Numbered from the stretch's first letter, positions 53,448-63,207 are shown. The stretch is DNA of 64,000 nt from Dyella sp. OK004 (GCF_900114495.1 NZ_FOZI01000003.1:744001-808000), one strand, 5' to 3'. A program made the numbers and translations. The notes: a model not told the origin generated them from the letters alone.

Positions 53448-53939
53448 ATGCTCGACCTTCTCAGCGGCACGCTCGACTTCGGCGACGGCAACGGGCTCCA
53501 CCCCGATACCACGCTCGAGCAATTCGAACGCATGCCGGTCTGCCGCACCCTGCAACTGCATCGCAACCCGCACGTCGCCGATCTGCTGAGCTTTCATGGC
53601 TGGCAGGAGATCGCCGGTTCTCTCACCTTTAAAGTCGCGCTGTCTTTTTGCGCCGGAGGGGTTGATCGGCTGACGATGTCTTTGAGCAATGGGCCGATGA
53701 GTCCGTTCGACTGGGATCGCGTCACCGAATCGCTGCTGAAAGACGAAATCCGGGTTCTGAAGGGCTTTGTCAGGTCACAGCTCGGGCGACCGGCCGATCG
53801 CTCCACGTATCCCCATGCTCCGGCTTTCGGGGATATCTGGGTACTCCCCTGGGGCGAGCTCAGCGCACACGGCGAGCCCCGGTCTTTCACCTCCGGCATC
53901 TACCTCACTCCGAACCACCGCATCGGCAAGGCTTATTGA
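53448..53939 (+). CDS. Uncharacterised protein between the aminopeptidase and parE
   Basis: A 163-residue soluble protein without a family I recognise. There is no signal peptide or membrane helix. It is mixed alpha/beta in character, with DFDWDRVTESLLKDEI-like amphipathic stretches and several conserved-looking Trp (FHGWQEIAG, FGDIWVLPWGE). It lies 20 bp after the aminopeptidase stop and 81 bp before parE, on the same strand, so it is probably cotranscribed with one of them. The ATG at 53448 is the first in frame that does not overlap the upstream gene. Real but of unknown function. Confidence 0.65.
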   Translation: MLDLLSGTLDFGDGNGLHPDTTLEQFERMPVCRTLQLHRNPHVADLLSFHGWQEIAGSLTFKVALSFCAGGVDRLTMSLSNGPMSPFDWDRVTESLLKDEIRVLKGFVRSQLGRPADRSTYPHAPAFGDIWVLPWGELSAHGEPRSFTSGIYLTPNHRIGKAY

Positions 53940-54020
53940 AAGACCCACCGATGGACGCTTGACCCACCGAGCCCTGCCCGGCCATGCTCCCCCGCCTTCA
54001 CCGCAGAACCCCCACCCCGC

Positions 54021-55910
54021 ATGAGCAGTCGCTACAACGCCGCCGATATTGAAGTCCTCTCCGGTCTTGACCCGGTCAAGCGCCGGCCGGGCATGTACAC
54101 GGACACCAGCCGCCCGAACCATCTGGCGCAGGAAGTCATCGATAACTCGGTGGACGAGGCGCTGGCCGGCCACGCCAGCGCGATCGATGTGATCCTGCAC
54201 AACGACGGCTCGGTGGAAGTCAGCGACGACGGCCGCGGCATGCCGGTAGACATCCATCCGGAAGAAGGCATTCCGGGCGTGGAGCTGATCCTCACGCGCC
54301 TGCATGCGGGCGGCAAATTCTCCGGCAAGAACTACAACTTCTCCGGTGGCCTGCATGGCGTGGGCGTGTCCGTGGTGAATGCGCTGTCCAACCGGGTGGA
54401 AGTCACCATCCGCCGCGACGGCAATGAATACCGCATGGCCTTTGAGCACGGCGATCGCGTCAGCGAGCTGGAAATCATCGGCAGCGTACCGAAGAAGAAG
54501 ACCGGCACCACCGTACGCTTCTGGCCAGAGGCGAAGTACTTCGATTCGCCCAAGATCTTGCTGTCCAAGCTCAAGCACCTGCTGCGCGCCAAAGCCGTGC
54601 TGTGCGCTGGCCTCAATGTAAAGCTCACTGACGAAGCCAGCGGCGAAGTCGTCGAATGGCATTACGAAGATGGCCTGCGCGACTACCTGCGCGGCGAACT
54701 CGAAGGTGCCGATGCGCTGCCGTCGGAGCTCTATGTGCACCATGTGGCCCGTGAAACCGAGGGCCTGGATGTCGCCCTCGCCTGGCTGCCAGAAGGCGAG
54801 TTGGTGCAGGAGAGCTACGTCAACCTGATTCCGACCGCGCAAGGCGGCACCCACGTCAACGGCCTGCGCAGCGGCCTGACTAACGCCATCCGCGAGTTCT
54901 GCGACATCCGCAATCTATTGCCGCGTGGCGTAAAGCTGGCGCCGGAAGATGTGTGGGAGCGCCTGGCTTTTGTGCTCTCCACCAAGCTGCAGGACCCGCA
55001 GTTCGCCGGACAGACCAAAGAACGCCTGTCCTCGCGTAATGCGGCCGCCTTGGTTGAGAACGTGGTGCACGACGCCTTCAGCCTGTGGCTGAACCAGAAC
55101 GTGGAACTGGGCGAACGTATCGCCCAGCTCGCCATCGAGCGCGCCAGCGCGCGCCTGAAGGCCTCCAAGCAGGTCATCCGCAAAAAGATCACCCAGGGTC
55201 CCGCCCTGCCCGGCAAGCTGGCCGATTGCACCGCTACCGATCTCAGCCGCACCGAACTGTTCCTGGTGGAGGGCGACTCCGCCGGCGGCAGCGCCAAGCA
55301 GGCTCGCGACAAAGAGTTCCAGGCGATCCTTCCGCTGCGCGGCAAGATCCTCAATACCTGGGAAGTGGAGTCCGGCTCGGTGCTCGCCTCTGAGGAAGTG
55401 CACAACCTCGCCATCGCCATCGGCTGCGATCCAGGCAAGGACGATCTCAGCGGCCTGCGCTACGGCAAGGTCATCATCCTCGCCGACGCGGACTCCGACG
55501 GCCTGCACATCGCCACCCTGCTCAGCGCGCTGTTCCTGCGCCATTTCCCGTCACTGGTGCGCGAAGGCCACGTGTTCGTGGCGATGCCGCCGCTGTTCCG
55601 TGTCGACGTGGGTAAGCAGGTGTTCTATTGCCTCGACGAAAACGAAAAAGTCGCGATGCTGCAACGGATCGAGCGCGAAAAGATAAAGGGCCAGGTCAGC
55701 ACCACCCGCTTCAAGGGCCTGGGCGAAATGAACCCTTCGCAGTTGCGCGAGTCTACGATCCACCCCGATACCCGCCGCCTAGTGCAACTGACGGTGGAAG
55801 ACGGCGAAGGTACGGCCAAGCTGATGGACATGCTGCTTGCCAAGAAGCGCGCCAGCGACCGCAAGGCATGGCTCGAGGAAAAGGGCGACCTGGCCACGCT
55901 CGAAGTCTAG
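54021..55910 (+). CDS. parE: DNA topoisomerase IV subunit B
   Basis: A 629-residue ATPase subunit that, with ParC, decatenates daughter chromosomes. The GHKL domain shows EVIDNSVDEALAGHASAI and GGLHGVGVSVVNALS. The transducer follows, then the TOPRIM domain with LVEGDSAGGSAKQARD and DADSDGLHI, and the closing Toprim tail (FKGLGEMNPSQLRESTI). Its length, without the ~170-residue insertion of GyrB, identifies ParE rather than GyrB. parC is not in the window. A GC hairpin follows 14 bp after the stop, before the lipoprotein gene. Confidence 0.96.
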   Translation: MSSRYNAADIEVLSGLDPVKRRPGMYTDTSRPNHLAQEVIDNSVDEALAGHASAIDVILHNDGSVEVSDDGRGMPVDIHPEEGIPGVELILTRLHAGGKFSGKNYNFSGGLHGVGVSVVNALSNRVEVTIRRDGNEYRMAFEHGDRVSELEIIGSVPKKKTGTTVRFWPEAKYFDSPKILLSKLKHLLRAKAVLCAGLNVKLTDEASGEVVEWHYEDGLRDYLRGELEGADALPSELYVHHVARETEGLDVALAWLPEGELVQESYVNLIPTAQGGTHVNGLRSGLTNAIREFCDIRNLLPRGVKLAPEDVWERLAFVLSTKLQDPQFAGQTKERLSSRNAAALVENVVHDAFSLWLNQNVELGERIAQLAIERASARLKASKQVIRKKITQGPALPGKLADCTATDLSRTELFLVEGDSAGGSAKQARDKEFQAILPLRGKILNTWEVESGSVLASEEVHNLAIAIGCDPGKDDLSGLRYGKVIILADADSDGLHIATLLSALFLRHFPSLVREGHVFVAMPPLFRVDVGKQVFYCLDENEKVAMLQRIEREKIKGQVSTTRFKGLGEMNPSQLRESTIHPDTRRLVQLTVEDGEGTAKLMDMLLAKKRASDRKAWLEEKGDLATLEV

Positions 55911-55977
55911 CGATACCCGTTTCACCGGCGCCGCGATGGGGACGGCGCCGGGATCACCCATGGAAGGTTTCCCCATC

Positions 55978-56739
55978 ATGAAGAAGTGCCTCTGGCTATC
56001 CCTCTGCCTGTCGTGCGTCGCAGGCTGCTCCGCGTTCAAACCCACTTCGGCCGTCAACGGCCATGTCGTGCCCGAGTCGAAAATGACCAAGGGCCAATGG
56101 GTGGAGTCCGATCCCAATCGCATCGCGAACCTGGAGATCCGGGACAATCTGGCGACGCTGTATCAGCTGATGGACAAGCTCTATAAGCGCAACCCGTCGC
56201 AATGGAAAAAGAGCGGTGCCACCTCGCAGGCGCGAGCCGAAGCACGGGTAAAGCAGGCCATCGAGACGCGACAGCCACTGCCCGGCCTGGATGGCCAACG
56301 CGATATTGCCGCCATGACGCTGGCGCTCGATACGACCTACGCTGGCGACCGCGTGGGCACCTTGATCTACGGCCTGGGCGACATGCTTGTCACCGCCCAC
56401 GGTGGCAAGACCCGTCTCTATCTGATCGATGGTGTAGATGCCCAACGTGTATACAACGCCGCGCGCAACGTGGAGATCACCATGTGGATGCTTGCGCAGC
56501 GCAAAGGCAAAGACGGCCAGCCCTTGCTGGTTTCCAATGAACTCTCCGAAAGCGGCCGCAACCTCAGCTTCGAACGCCTGTTCGGCACCATGATCGGCCG
56601 CACCGACCTGGTTGCCGAGTTTGCCGCAGAAAAATACCGTCGCTCGGCGATCAATTATGTGCAGAGCTTTCTGGGCGGCCAGTTCCTGCAATTCCTGCCG
56701 GTGCAGTCACTGTCCGGCGCAGCCTCCGCAGCGCAATGA
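55978..56739 (+). CDS. Putative lipoprotein, unknown function
   Basis: A 253-residue predicted lipoprotein with signal [17 protein letters not shown], in which the last Cys is the lipidation site. After a short linker it is mainly helical ([29 protein letters not shown]) with a Gly-rich stretch [18 protein letters not shown]. No catalytic motif is visible. I do not know the family; the gene seems well conserved in form and has AAGG ten bases before the start. It lies 67 bp after parE; a 9-bp GC hairpin (55925-55951) sits between. Confidence 0.7.
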   Translation: MKKCLWLSLCLSCVAGCSAFKPTSAVNGHVVPESKMTKGQWVESDPNRIANLEIRDNLATLYQLMDKLYKRNPSQWKKSGATSQARAEARVKQAIETRQPLPGLDGQRDIAAMTLALDTTYAGDRVGTLIYGLGDMLVTAHGGKTRLYLIDGVDAQRVYNAARNVEITMWMLAQRKGKDGQPLLVSNELSESGRNLSFERLFGTMIGRTDLVAEFAAEKYRRSAINYVQSFLGGQFLQFLPVQSLSGAASAAQ

Positions 56740-56812
56740 ACCCGTACGGACTAGGCAGACCCCGAGCACTGGCTCTAAGGTAGCGCGCATCCCCCCCCCA
56801 AGGGCTCTCCGC

Positions 56813-57337
56813 ATGTTGGTGCCACCACTCAACCTCCAGCGCTGGATCGACGAACACCGCCACCTGCTCAAGCCGCCGGTGGGCAACAAGTGCATCGTGG
56901 ACGGCGACTTCATCGTGATGATCGTCGGCGGCCCCAATGCGCGCACCGACTACCACTACGACGAAGGTCCCGAGTTCTTCTTCCAGCTAGAAGGCGAGAT
57001 GGTGCTGAAGGTGCAGGACGAAGGCGTGGCGCGCGATATCCCGATCCGCGCCGGCGAGATGTTCTACTTGCCACCACGCGTGCCTCACTCGCCACAACGC
57101 ATGCCGGAATCCATCGGCCTGGTGATCGAACGCCGCCGACTGGCGAACGAGAGGGACGGCTTGCTGTGGTTCTGCCAGCAGTGCAACCACAAGCTGTATG
57201 AGGAGTACTTCACCCTCGAGAGTATCGAGAACGACTTTCCTCCCGTGTTCGAGCGCTTCTATCGTTCGCCCGACGCCCGCACCTGCACGCAGTGCGGGCA
57301 ACTGCACCCCGCGCCGGCTAAATACGAATCGGCGTAG
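56813..57337 (+). CDS. nbaC: 3-hydroxyanthranilate 3,4-dioxygenase
   Basis: A 174-residue cupin dioxygenase that opens 3-hydroxyanthranilate toward quinolinate or 2-aminomuconate. The iron ligands His48, Glu54 and His92 and the substrate arginine Arg44 are spaced as in the bacterial enzymes. The C-terminal rubredoxin-like pair CQQC (Cys121, Cys124) and CTQC (Cys158, Cys161) is complete. No other kynurenine-pathway gene is adjacent. The ribosome site is poor, and a run of nine C lies 14 bases upstream of the start (56791-56799). The 3' end overlaps the convergent Nudix gene by 20 bp. Confidence 0.93.
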   Translation: MLVPPLNLQRWIDEHRHLLKPPVGNKCIVDGDFIVMIVGGPNARTDYHYDEGPEFFFQLEGEMVLKVQDEGVARDIPIRAGEMFYLPPRVPHSPQRMPESIGLVIERRRLANERDGLLWFCQQCNHKLYEEYFTLESIENDFPPVFERFYRSPDARTCTQCGQLHPAPAKYESA

Positions 57338-57878
57338 ACGCAGACTGCAGCCACTTGCTCGCCATGCGCCGCAGCGATTCGTCGGCGCTTGCGTCACCAG
57401 CGATTTCCCGGATCGGCCGCCAGGCCAGGGCCAGCGATTCCTCGCTGATCGCGAAGGCTTCGCTGCCCGTCGCACGCACCACGTAACGCACGTCGTAATG
57501 CCAATGACCTGGTTCACTGCCGCGCTCGGGAATCCAGTGGCAATCGAGGTCGAACAGTGCCGGCTCTACGGAAAGATCCGTCAGTCCGGACTCCTCCTCC
57601 GCCTCACGTAATGCCACACGCGCCAGATCGGTGTCGCCATCGGCGTGACCACCCAGCTGCAGCCAGCGATTGAGCTTCCGGTGATGCGTCAGCAATACAC
57701 GCTCGCCGTCCGCGCTGACCAGCCAGGACGAGGCCGTGAAATGACCGACGAGATGCTCGCGATGAAAGACCGACGACGAGGAGCGCAAAAAATCGGCGAA
57801 CTTTGTCGCGCTGACCTCTTCATGCCAGCGCTGATCGTAACGGTGAAATTCGTCTAGCAGGAAATGAACGTCATTCAT
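57318..57878 (-). CDS. Nudix hydrolase
   Basis: A 186-residue Nudix-fold protein. The Nudix box is [20 protein letters not shown] followed by ESGL, with all catalytic glutamates. Upstream, the segment [31 protein letters not shown] is the usual strand pair of this hydrolase class. The substrate cannot be inferred. It starts near the AT-richer patch at 57.88-58.03 kb and overlaps the 3-HAO gene at its end. Confidence 0.88.
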   Translation of the reverse strand: MNDVHFLLDEFHRYDQRWHEEVSATKFADFLRSSSSVFHREHLVGHFTASSWLVSADGERVLLTHHRKLNRWLQLGGHADGDTDLARVALREAEEESGLTDLSVEPALFDLDCHWIPERGSEPGHWHYDVRYVVRATGSEAFAISEESLALAWRPIREIAGDASADESLRRMASKWLQSASTPIRI

Positions 57879-58032
57879 ATCGAAAACAATAAAAATTCAT
57901 CAGTGGAAAGAGACTGCGCAAGCATAATAAAACACCCTTAATTTAGGACCGTTTCCATATATTGCGCACGGCCATGCAAACTTAACATCGACGTCAAATC
58001 GTCATGACGGCGAATGCGTTGATGCGAACAAA
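57879..58032. other. AT-rich divergent region
   Basis: 154 bp, visibly poorer in G and C than the surroundings, between the Nudix gene and the outer-membrane-type gene. It holds runs such as CATAATAAAAC and CCATATATTG that could be -10 elements, but no paired -35 is convincing. Confidence 0.4.
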
Positions 58033-59013
58033 ATGGCCATATATAAATTCTCGATTTTTACGACCCTCGCTTTGTCGGCCATCGGCGGGACGGCGTATGC
58101 CAACGACCACTCGCTGGAGAATCTCAGCTTTACCGGACCATTGCTGACGCCTGGCGCAGTCGCCCTGCCGCCAGGAACAATAAATGTCGAGCCCTATCTC
58201 GTCTATGCCGACGATCATGTTGTCTACGATGCACATGGTCATCGACACACCACACCTTCTGGCACGCGGTCCTGGACATGGCTCGTGCCTACCACCATCG
58301 GAATCACCGATCGCTTTAGTGCCGCCGTTACGATAGGCGCCGTATCGGCGGCGTCCGCAGGCATGCATACGAATGGCGCGAGGATTGCGGATACCACTCT
58401 GAAGCTGCAGTACATGCTACTGGCGCCCAGCGATGACGGTACGCGCCCAGCGGTCTCTATAGCTTATGCCCATCGCTTTCCCACCGGCGCCTTCGACCAT
58501 CTCGATGCGAATCCGCTGAACGGCTCGGGCAATGGCGCCAACGTAGATACCCTCTCGCTCTTCGCGCAGAAGGTTGCATGGATGCCAAACGGCCGCCCTC
58601 TGCGCATGCGTACCTACCTGGCATGAAGTCCCACACCACGCCGGATCAACCTGAGGGACGTCAGTGTCTACGACACACCACCGGGCTTCCACGGCCATGC
58701 CTACCAGGGGAAATCATTGAGCGTCAGCAGCTCCCTCGAGTACAGCATCGATCGGCACTGGGGTATCGCTATGGATTTCGTATGGGATTACGCCGACAGC
58801 ACCCGCGTCAACGGCTCCTATACTCCCATGGATGGCACGACCGCATCTTTGAAGCGTAACGATCCCTCGCGCTGGGTCTATAGCGTCGCCCCCGCAGTGG
58901 AATACAACATCAATGACTCCATTGGCGTCATCGCAGGCGTACAAGCCAGCCTCACTGGTCGCCGCAACCAGGCTTTTGTCCAACCTCAGGTGGCGCTGAA
59001 CATGGTCTTCTGA
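58033..59013 (+). pseudogene. Outer-membrane/transporter-type protein gene interrupted by an in-frame TGA
   Basis: A frame of 327 codons with a signal peptide (MAIYKFSIFTTLALSAIGGTA, cleaved after AYA). Amphipathic strands alternate (PGTINVEPYLVYADD; TLKLQYMLLAP; VAIAYAH-type), resembling the beta-barrel MetA-pathway/transporter family. Codon 198 is TGA (58624-58626). The frame stays open and keeps family-like sequence on both sides: NGRPLRMRTYLA before the stop, then SPTPRRINLRDV after it. A single TGG-to-TGA change at a Trp would explain it. Without read-through the product is 197 residues and lacks the last barrel strands. Family and pseudogene status are inferred from this pattern. Confidence 0.65.
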
Positions 59014-59215
59014 TGGAAAAACGCTCCTCTGCCCACGATGGGCGTCCCACAAAACGTCTCGGAGTCCTAGCCGCAATGCAACTTGTACCGGCGCGCCGCG
59101 CTGGGCTATGGTGGGTGAATCGCCTCGGTGGGAGGGGCGGGCATCAAGCAAGCTGAGACATACTTTTTAGCCGCGCCATCTAAGAACAACAAACGCAACA
59201 ATTTGGGGGAGAGAC

Positions 59216-60700
59216 ATGCTGAAAAATTTATTCGCGACGACGTCGATTTCGGCATCACCTAACGCCGGAGAACTTCCTGACGTCGGCGCACACGGCGAAG
59301 CTACCCTCAAGCGCGCGCTGACTGCCCGCCACCTGGTGATGCTGGGCATTGGCGCCATCATCGGCGCAGGTATCTTCGTGATTACCGGCCAGGCCGCCGC
59401 TCAGCATGCCGGCCCAGCCATCGTGCTCAGCTTCGTGCTTGCGGGCTTCGCCTGCGCGCTGGCGGCACTTTGCTACGCAGAGTTCGCCGCGATGCTGCCG
59501 GTATCGGGCAGCGCCTACTCCTATTCCTATGCCACGCTGGGTGAGTACGTCGCCTGGTTCGTCGGCTGGAGCCTGGTACTGGAGTACCTGTTCACCGTCG
59601 CCACCGTGGCGGCCGGCTGGTCAGGCTACTTCAACAAGCTGCTGTCACTGATAAGCGGCTGGGTCGGCCATGACGTGAGCCTGCCGCAAGTGCTGGCGTC
59701 CGCGCCGTTCACCGTGGTGGATGGGCATATCCAGGCCACAGGCATGCTGATCAACCTGCCGGCCGTGGCGATCATCGCCGCCATCACCGGCCTGTGCTAC
59801 GTCGGCATCACCCAGTCGGCCTTCGTCAATTCGATCATCGTGGCGATCAAGGTGACGGTGATCCTGCTGTTCATCGCCTTCGCCGCGAAGTACGTGAACC
59901 CGGACAACTGGCACCCCTTCATCCCGGCCAACGAAGGCGCATCCAAGTACGGCTGGAGCGGCGTCGGTCGCGCAGCAGCCATCGTGTTCTTCTCCTACAT
60001 CGGCTTCGATGCGGTCTCCACCGCGGCAGCCGAGGCCAAGAATCCACAGCGAGATATGCCCATCGGTATTCTCGGCTCGCTGGTGGTCTGCACCATCCTC
60101 TACATCATCGTCGCCGGCATCCTCACCGGTATCGCCGATTTCCGCCTGCTGGGCACGCCTGAGCCTGTCGCCACGGCGCTGGACAACTATCCGACCCTGC
60201 ACTGGCTGCAGATCATCGTGGTGATCGGTGCAGTAACCGGGCTGAGCTCGGTGATCCTGGTGATGCTGATGGGTCAGCCGCGCATCTTCTATTCGATGGC
60301 ACGCGACGGACTGATCCCGGCGGTTTTCGGCCGCATCCACAAGAAGTTCCGCACGCCGCATGTGGGCACCGTCGTGGTGGGCGTGCTGGCTGCTCTCCTG
60401 GGTGGCATGTTCAACATCGGCGTGTTGGGCGAGATGGTCGCCATGGGCACCCTGCTCGCCTTCGCCACCGTGTGCATCGGCGTACTGGTGCTGCGCTATA
60501 CCCGCCCCGAACTGCCTCGCGCGTTCCGCGTGCCGGTGCCGTGGCTGGTCTGCCCGCTTGGTGCCCTGGCTTGCATGGCGCTGTTTCTGCAGTCGTTCGT
60601 CGAGCACTGGCGCTGGATGCTGGCCTGGATCGCGATCGGCCAGGTGATCTACTTCTTCTACGGCTACTCGCACAGCAAGTTGCGCAAGCCCGCCGCATAA
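59216..60700 (+). CDS. APC-family amino-acid permease, first of a tandem pair
   Basis: A 494-residue amino acid-polyamine-organocation transporter with about 12 to 14 membrane helices. The unwound TM1 substrate site GIGAIIGAGIFVITG is present, with FSYIGFDAVSTAAAE (TM6) later. It resembles bacterial cationic-amino-acid/YfnA-like permeases. The start at 59216 has GGGGGAGAG five bases upstream. A second, closely similar permease follows at 85 bp, after a hairpin. Substrate is not determined. Confidence 0.92.
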   Translation: MLKNLFATTSISASPNAGELPDVGAHGEATLKRALTARHLVMLGIGAIIGAGIFVITGQAAAQHAGPAIVLSFVLAGFACALAALCYAEFAAMLPVSGSAYSYSYATLGEYVAWFVGWSLVLEYLFTVATVAAGWSGYFNKLLSLISGWVGHDVSLPQVLASAPFTVVDGHIQATGMLINLPAVAIIAAITGLCYVGITQSAFVNSIIVAIKVTVILLFIAFAAKYVNPDNWHPFIPANEGASKYGWSGVGRAAAIVFFSYIGFDAVSTAAAEAKNPQRDMPIGILGSLVVCTILYIIVAGILTGIADFRLLGTPEPVATALDNYPTLHWLQIIVVIGAVTGLSSVILVMLMGQPRIFYSMARDGLIPAVFGRIHKKFRTPHVGTVVVGVLAALLGGMFNIGVLGEMVAMGTLLAFATVCIGVLVLRYTRPELPRAFRVPVPWLVCPLGALACMALFLQSFVEHWRWMLAWIAIGQVIYFFYGYSHSKLRKPAA

Positions 60701-60706
60701 TCGCTC

Positions 60707-60740
60707 CAGAAGGCCGGCTTCGAGCCGGCCTTCTGCTTTT
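60707..60740 (+). terminator. Terminator between the two permease genes
   Basis: Perfect stem CAGAAGGCCGGCT / AGCCGGCCTTCTG with a three-base loop, followed by CTTTT. Seven bases after the first permease stop. Confidence 0.8.
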
Positions 60741-60784
60741 ATCGGGCACCCATGCCCCGACACCACGCTCCACCAGGTTCGCCC

Positions 60785-62227
60785 ATGCTCAAACAGCTTC
60801 TCGCTCGCAAGACCGATTTCTCCGACGCTGACGACAGCCACGGCGGCCCCAGCCTGCGCCGCACGCTCGGCCCTTGGGGCGTCACAGCCCTGGGCATTGG
60901 CGCGGTGATCGGCACCGGCATCTTCGTGGTTACCGGCCAGGCCGCCGCGGAGCACGCGGGCCCGGCGGTGCTGATCTCCTTCATGCTCGCGGCGATCTGC
61001 AGTGGCTTCACCGCGCTGTGCTACGCCGAATTCGCCACGCTGATCCCGATCTCGGGTAGCTCCTACTCCTACGCCTATGCCACCCTCGGCGAAGTGGTGG
61101 CATGGTTCATCGGCTGGAACATGGTGCTGGAATACGGCATCTCCGCTTCGGCGGTAGCCGCCAGCTGGACCGGCTACTTCACCAGCCTGCTCGATCATGT
61201 CGGCGTCCATCTGCCGATCGCACTGACCGAAGCGCCATTGGCTTTCAGCAATGGGCACCTGGTTAGCACCGGGCACATCATGAATCTGCCGGCGGTAGCG
61301 ATCGTGCTGGCGCTTACGTGGCTTTGCTACGTCGGCATCCGCGAGTCGTCGGGGCTCAACGTGCTGATGGTGATGCTCAAGGTCGGCCTGATCATCGTGG
61401 TGGTCGTCGCGGGCTACCGCTACGTCGATCCCGCCAACTGGCACCCGTTCGTGCCGGCGTCCGAAGGACCCGGCAAGTACGGCTGGTCCGGCATCATGCG
61501 CGGCGCCGCGATGGTGTTCTTCGCTTACATCGGCTTCGAGGCGACATCCACCGCCGCGCAGGAATGCAAGAACCCGCAGAAGGATCTGCCCTTTGGCACT
61601 CTGGTCTCGCTAGTAATCTGCACTGTGTTGTATCTGGCGATGGCCGCCGTGCTGACCGGATTGATCTCTTACACCCAGCTGGGTACCAGCGAGCCGGTAG
61701 TGACGGCAATCAGGGCGCATCCAGAACTGGGCTGGCTGCGGCTGATTGTGGAGATCGGCGCACTGATCGGCCTGTCCTCGGTAATCCTGGTGATGATCAT
61801 CGCGCAGCCGCGCATCTTCATGATCATGTCGCGCGATGGTCTGTTGCCGCCGGTATTCAACCGCATCCATCCGAAGCACCGCACGCCGCATCTCAACACA
61901 CTGATCACCGGTGCCGGCATCGCCATTCTCGCCGCGGTGTTTCCGCTCGATCTGCTGGCCGACCTCACCTCGATGGGCACATTGATCGCTTTCGTGGCGG
62001 TATGTGCGGGCGTGCTGATCCTGCGCTACACCTCACCCGAACTACCGCGCCTGTTTCGTGTGCCCGCCGCGTGGTTCATCTGCCCCGCCGGAGTGGTCAG
62101 TTGCGTGGCCCTGCTGTCCTTCATGGCCTGGTTCAACTGGCTGTTGATGATCACCTGGACCGTGATCGGCCTGGTGATTTATTTCGGTTACGGCGTCCGC
62201 CACAGCAAGTTGCGCCAACGCCTCTAA
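60785..62227 (+). CDS. APC-family amino-acid permease, second of a tandem pair
   Basis: A 480-residue paralogue of the preceding permease, with the same layout: TM1 GIGAVIGTGIFVVTG and TM6 FAYIGFEATSTAAQE. The N-terminal cytoplasmic piece differs (LARKTDFSDADDSHGG). The two probably arose by duplication and may differ in substrate or regulation. The start at 60785 is favoured over the longer frame from 60752. A gene-free region follows. Confidence 0.92.
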   Translation: MLKQLLARKTDFSDADDSHGGPSLRRTLGPWGVTALGIGAVIGTGIFVVTGQAAAEHAGPAVLISFMLAAICSGFTALCYAEFATLIPISGSSYSYAYATLGEVVAWFIGWNMVLEYGISASAVAASWTGYFTSLLDHVGVHLPIALTEAPLAFSNGHLVSTGHIMNLPAVAIVLALTWLCYVGIRESSGLNVLMVMLKVGLIIVVVVAGYRYVDPANWHPFVPASEGPGKYGWSGIMRGAAMVFFAYIGFEATSTAAQECKNPQKDLPFGTLVSLVICTVLYLAMAAVLTGLISYTQLGTSEPVVTAIRAHPELGWLRLIVEIGALIGLSSVILVMIIAQPRIFMIMSRDGLLPPVFNRIHPKHRTPHLNTLITGAGIAILAAVFPLDLLADLTSMGTLIAFVAVCAGVLILRYTSPELPRLFRVPAAWFICPAGVVSCVALLSFMAWFNWLLMITWTVIGLVIYFGYGVRHSKLRQRL

Positions 62228-62648
62228 GGGAAATTTCGCTGAACTGGCGTTATCTTCCGTAAAAATCGGGCTTTTTGGACAAAAAGCCCGAAATAGCCAT
62301 CTATTCCCAAAAGTCGTCAATTCATACTCATTGTTGACACCGAATCACGAATTATCGTGCAACTCATTGTATTAAATGAATTTAACGAGACTTTTTCGGG
62401 ATTTTTTTTAGTACCGGCTGCCCCAATCGCTCTTGCCGGGAGTATGATCTTCAGTCCGTGGGTTGATCACTTGGCAGTGGGCCCCGGATTGCCGCCCGGC
62501 GCGTCAGGCGGGTCAGCTCCTTGGCCTGACGCGTCTGGGCAGCATCTTCTCCTTCCGGCAGATCATCCGATCGCCGATGATTTTCTTGGTTGTCTTTCTT
62601 TCACGTCGCACGCCATCGGCGACGTCCGCGTGCGCGCAAGCAACACGC
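62228..62648. other. Gene-free, hairpin-rich region
   Basis: About 420 bp without a convincing gene. The left half is AT-rich (for example ATTGTATTAAATGAATTTAAC near 62366-62386, quoted in part). A hairpin at 62266-62291 has arms TCGGGCTTTTT/AAAAAGCCCGA. Further dyads are 62500-62509/62524-62533 (CGCGTCAGGC) and 62571-62579/62614-62622 (TCGCCGATG). It could hold a small RNA or the remnant of a gene, but neither is shown. Confidence 0.45.
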
Positions 62649-62684
62649 AAAAAAGAAAGGCCGGCATTTCAGCCGGCCTTCGGT
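62649..62684 (-). terminator. Terminator after the HiPIP gene
   Basis: On the minus strand, AAGGCCGGC, six-base loop, GCCGGCCTT followed by TCTTTTTTG. It lies about 20 bp past the HiPIP stop. Confidence 0.9.
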
Positions 62685-62704
62685 GTTGCGATGAGCGAGA
62701 GTCG

Positions 62705-63037
62705 TCAGGCCTTCTTCGGCGAGTGCGATACGCACCAGCCCTTCGCATTCACCGACTTGCCCGGGAACAACTGACACGGGCCGTAACCGCTGGGGCCACC
62801 GGAGTAGAACTGGCAATTGGCGCAAGTATCGCCCGGCTTGTGCTTGGCATCCTTGCTGCTGCCGGCGTCTTCCACATAACCCAAAGCCTTGGCGGTCGGA
62901 TCCGACTCCGCTACGTGCGGCAGGTCGGCAGCGCGCGCAAAACGCGGCAGGGTTCCGATCGCTACCGCCGCGGCAGCCGTTCCCGCGGCAGCCTTGAGAA
63001 AGCGGCGACGCGATTCGATATCTTTTTCTTGCGACAT
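62705..63037 (-). CDS. High-potential iron-sulfur protein (HiPIP)
   Basis: A 110-residue periplasmic electron carrier with one 4Fe-4S cluster. A twin-arginine signal ([17 protein letters not shown]) is followed by a mature domain whose cluster ligands are Cys72, Cys75, Cys88 and Cys102 (TCANC, GPCQLF, GWCVSH). The start at 63037 has GGAGG nine bases upstream, which decides against longer frames. HiPIPs donate electrons to reaction centres or terminal oxidases; here probably an oxidase or nitrite-type reductase. It is divergent from mtnB. Confidence 0.94.
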   Translation of the reverse strand: MSQEKDIESRRRFLKAAAGTAAAAVAIGTLPRFARAADLPHVAESDPTAKALGYVEDAGSSKDAKHKPGDTCANCQFYSGGPSGYGPCQLFPGKSVNAKGWCVSHSPKKA

Positions 63038-63207
63038 TGGCCAAACCTCCGTCTTGGGACATCTTCGCCGCACTCTGCGGCGAATCCGGCAGCCATGGTA
63101 ACTCTCCCGGCAAAATTCATCCTGACTTGCGAGAATGGCTCGCATTCGAGGAAAGCCGCCCAGGGGCGGCATGTTATAGTCGCACTCCGTTTGGACGTCC
63201 ATTCCGC

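Noticed and set aside
58624-58626. Selenocysteine reading of the in-frame TGA
   Set aside because: No SECIS-like hairpin immediately after the codon and the protein type is not a known selenoprotein; a TGG change is simpler.
62440-62600. Minus-strand frame with a good GGAAGGAG site
   Set aside because: The ATG after that site gives only about ten codons; the longer frame in another phase has no start codon.
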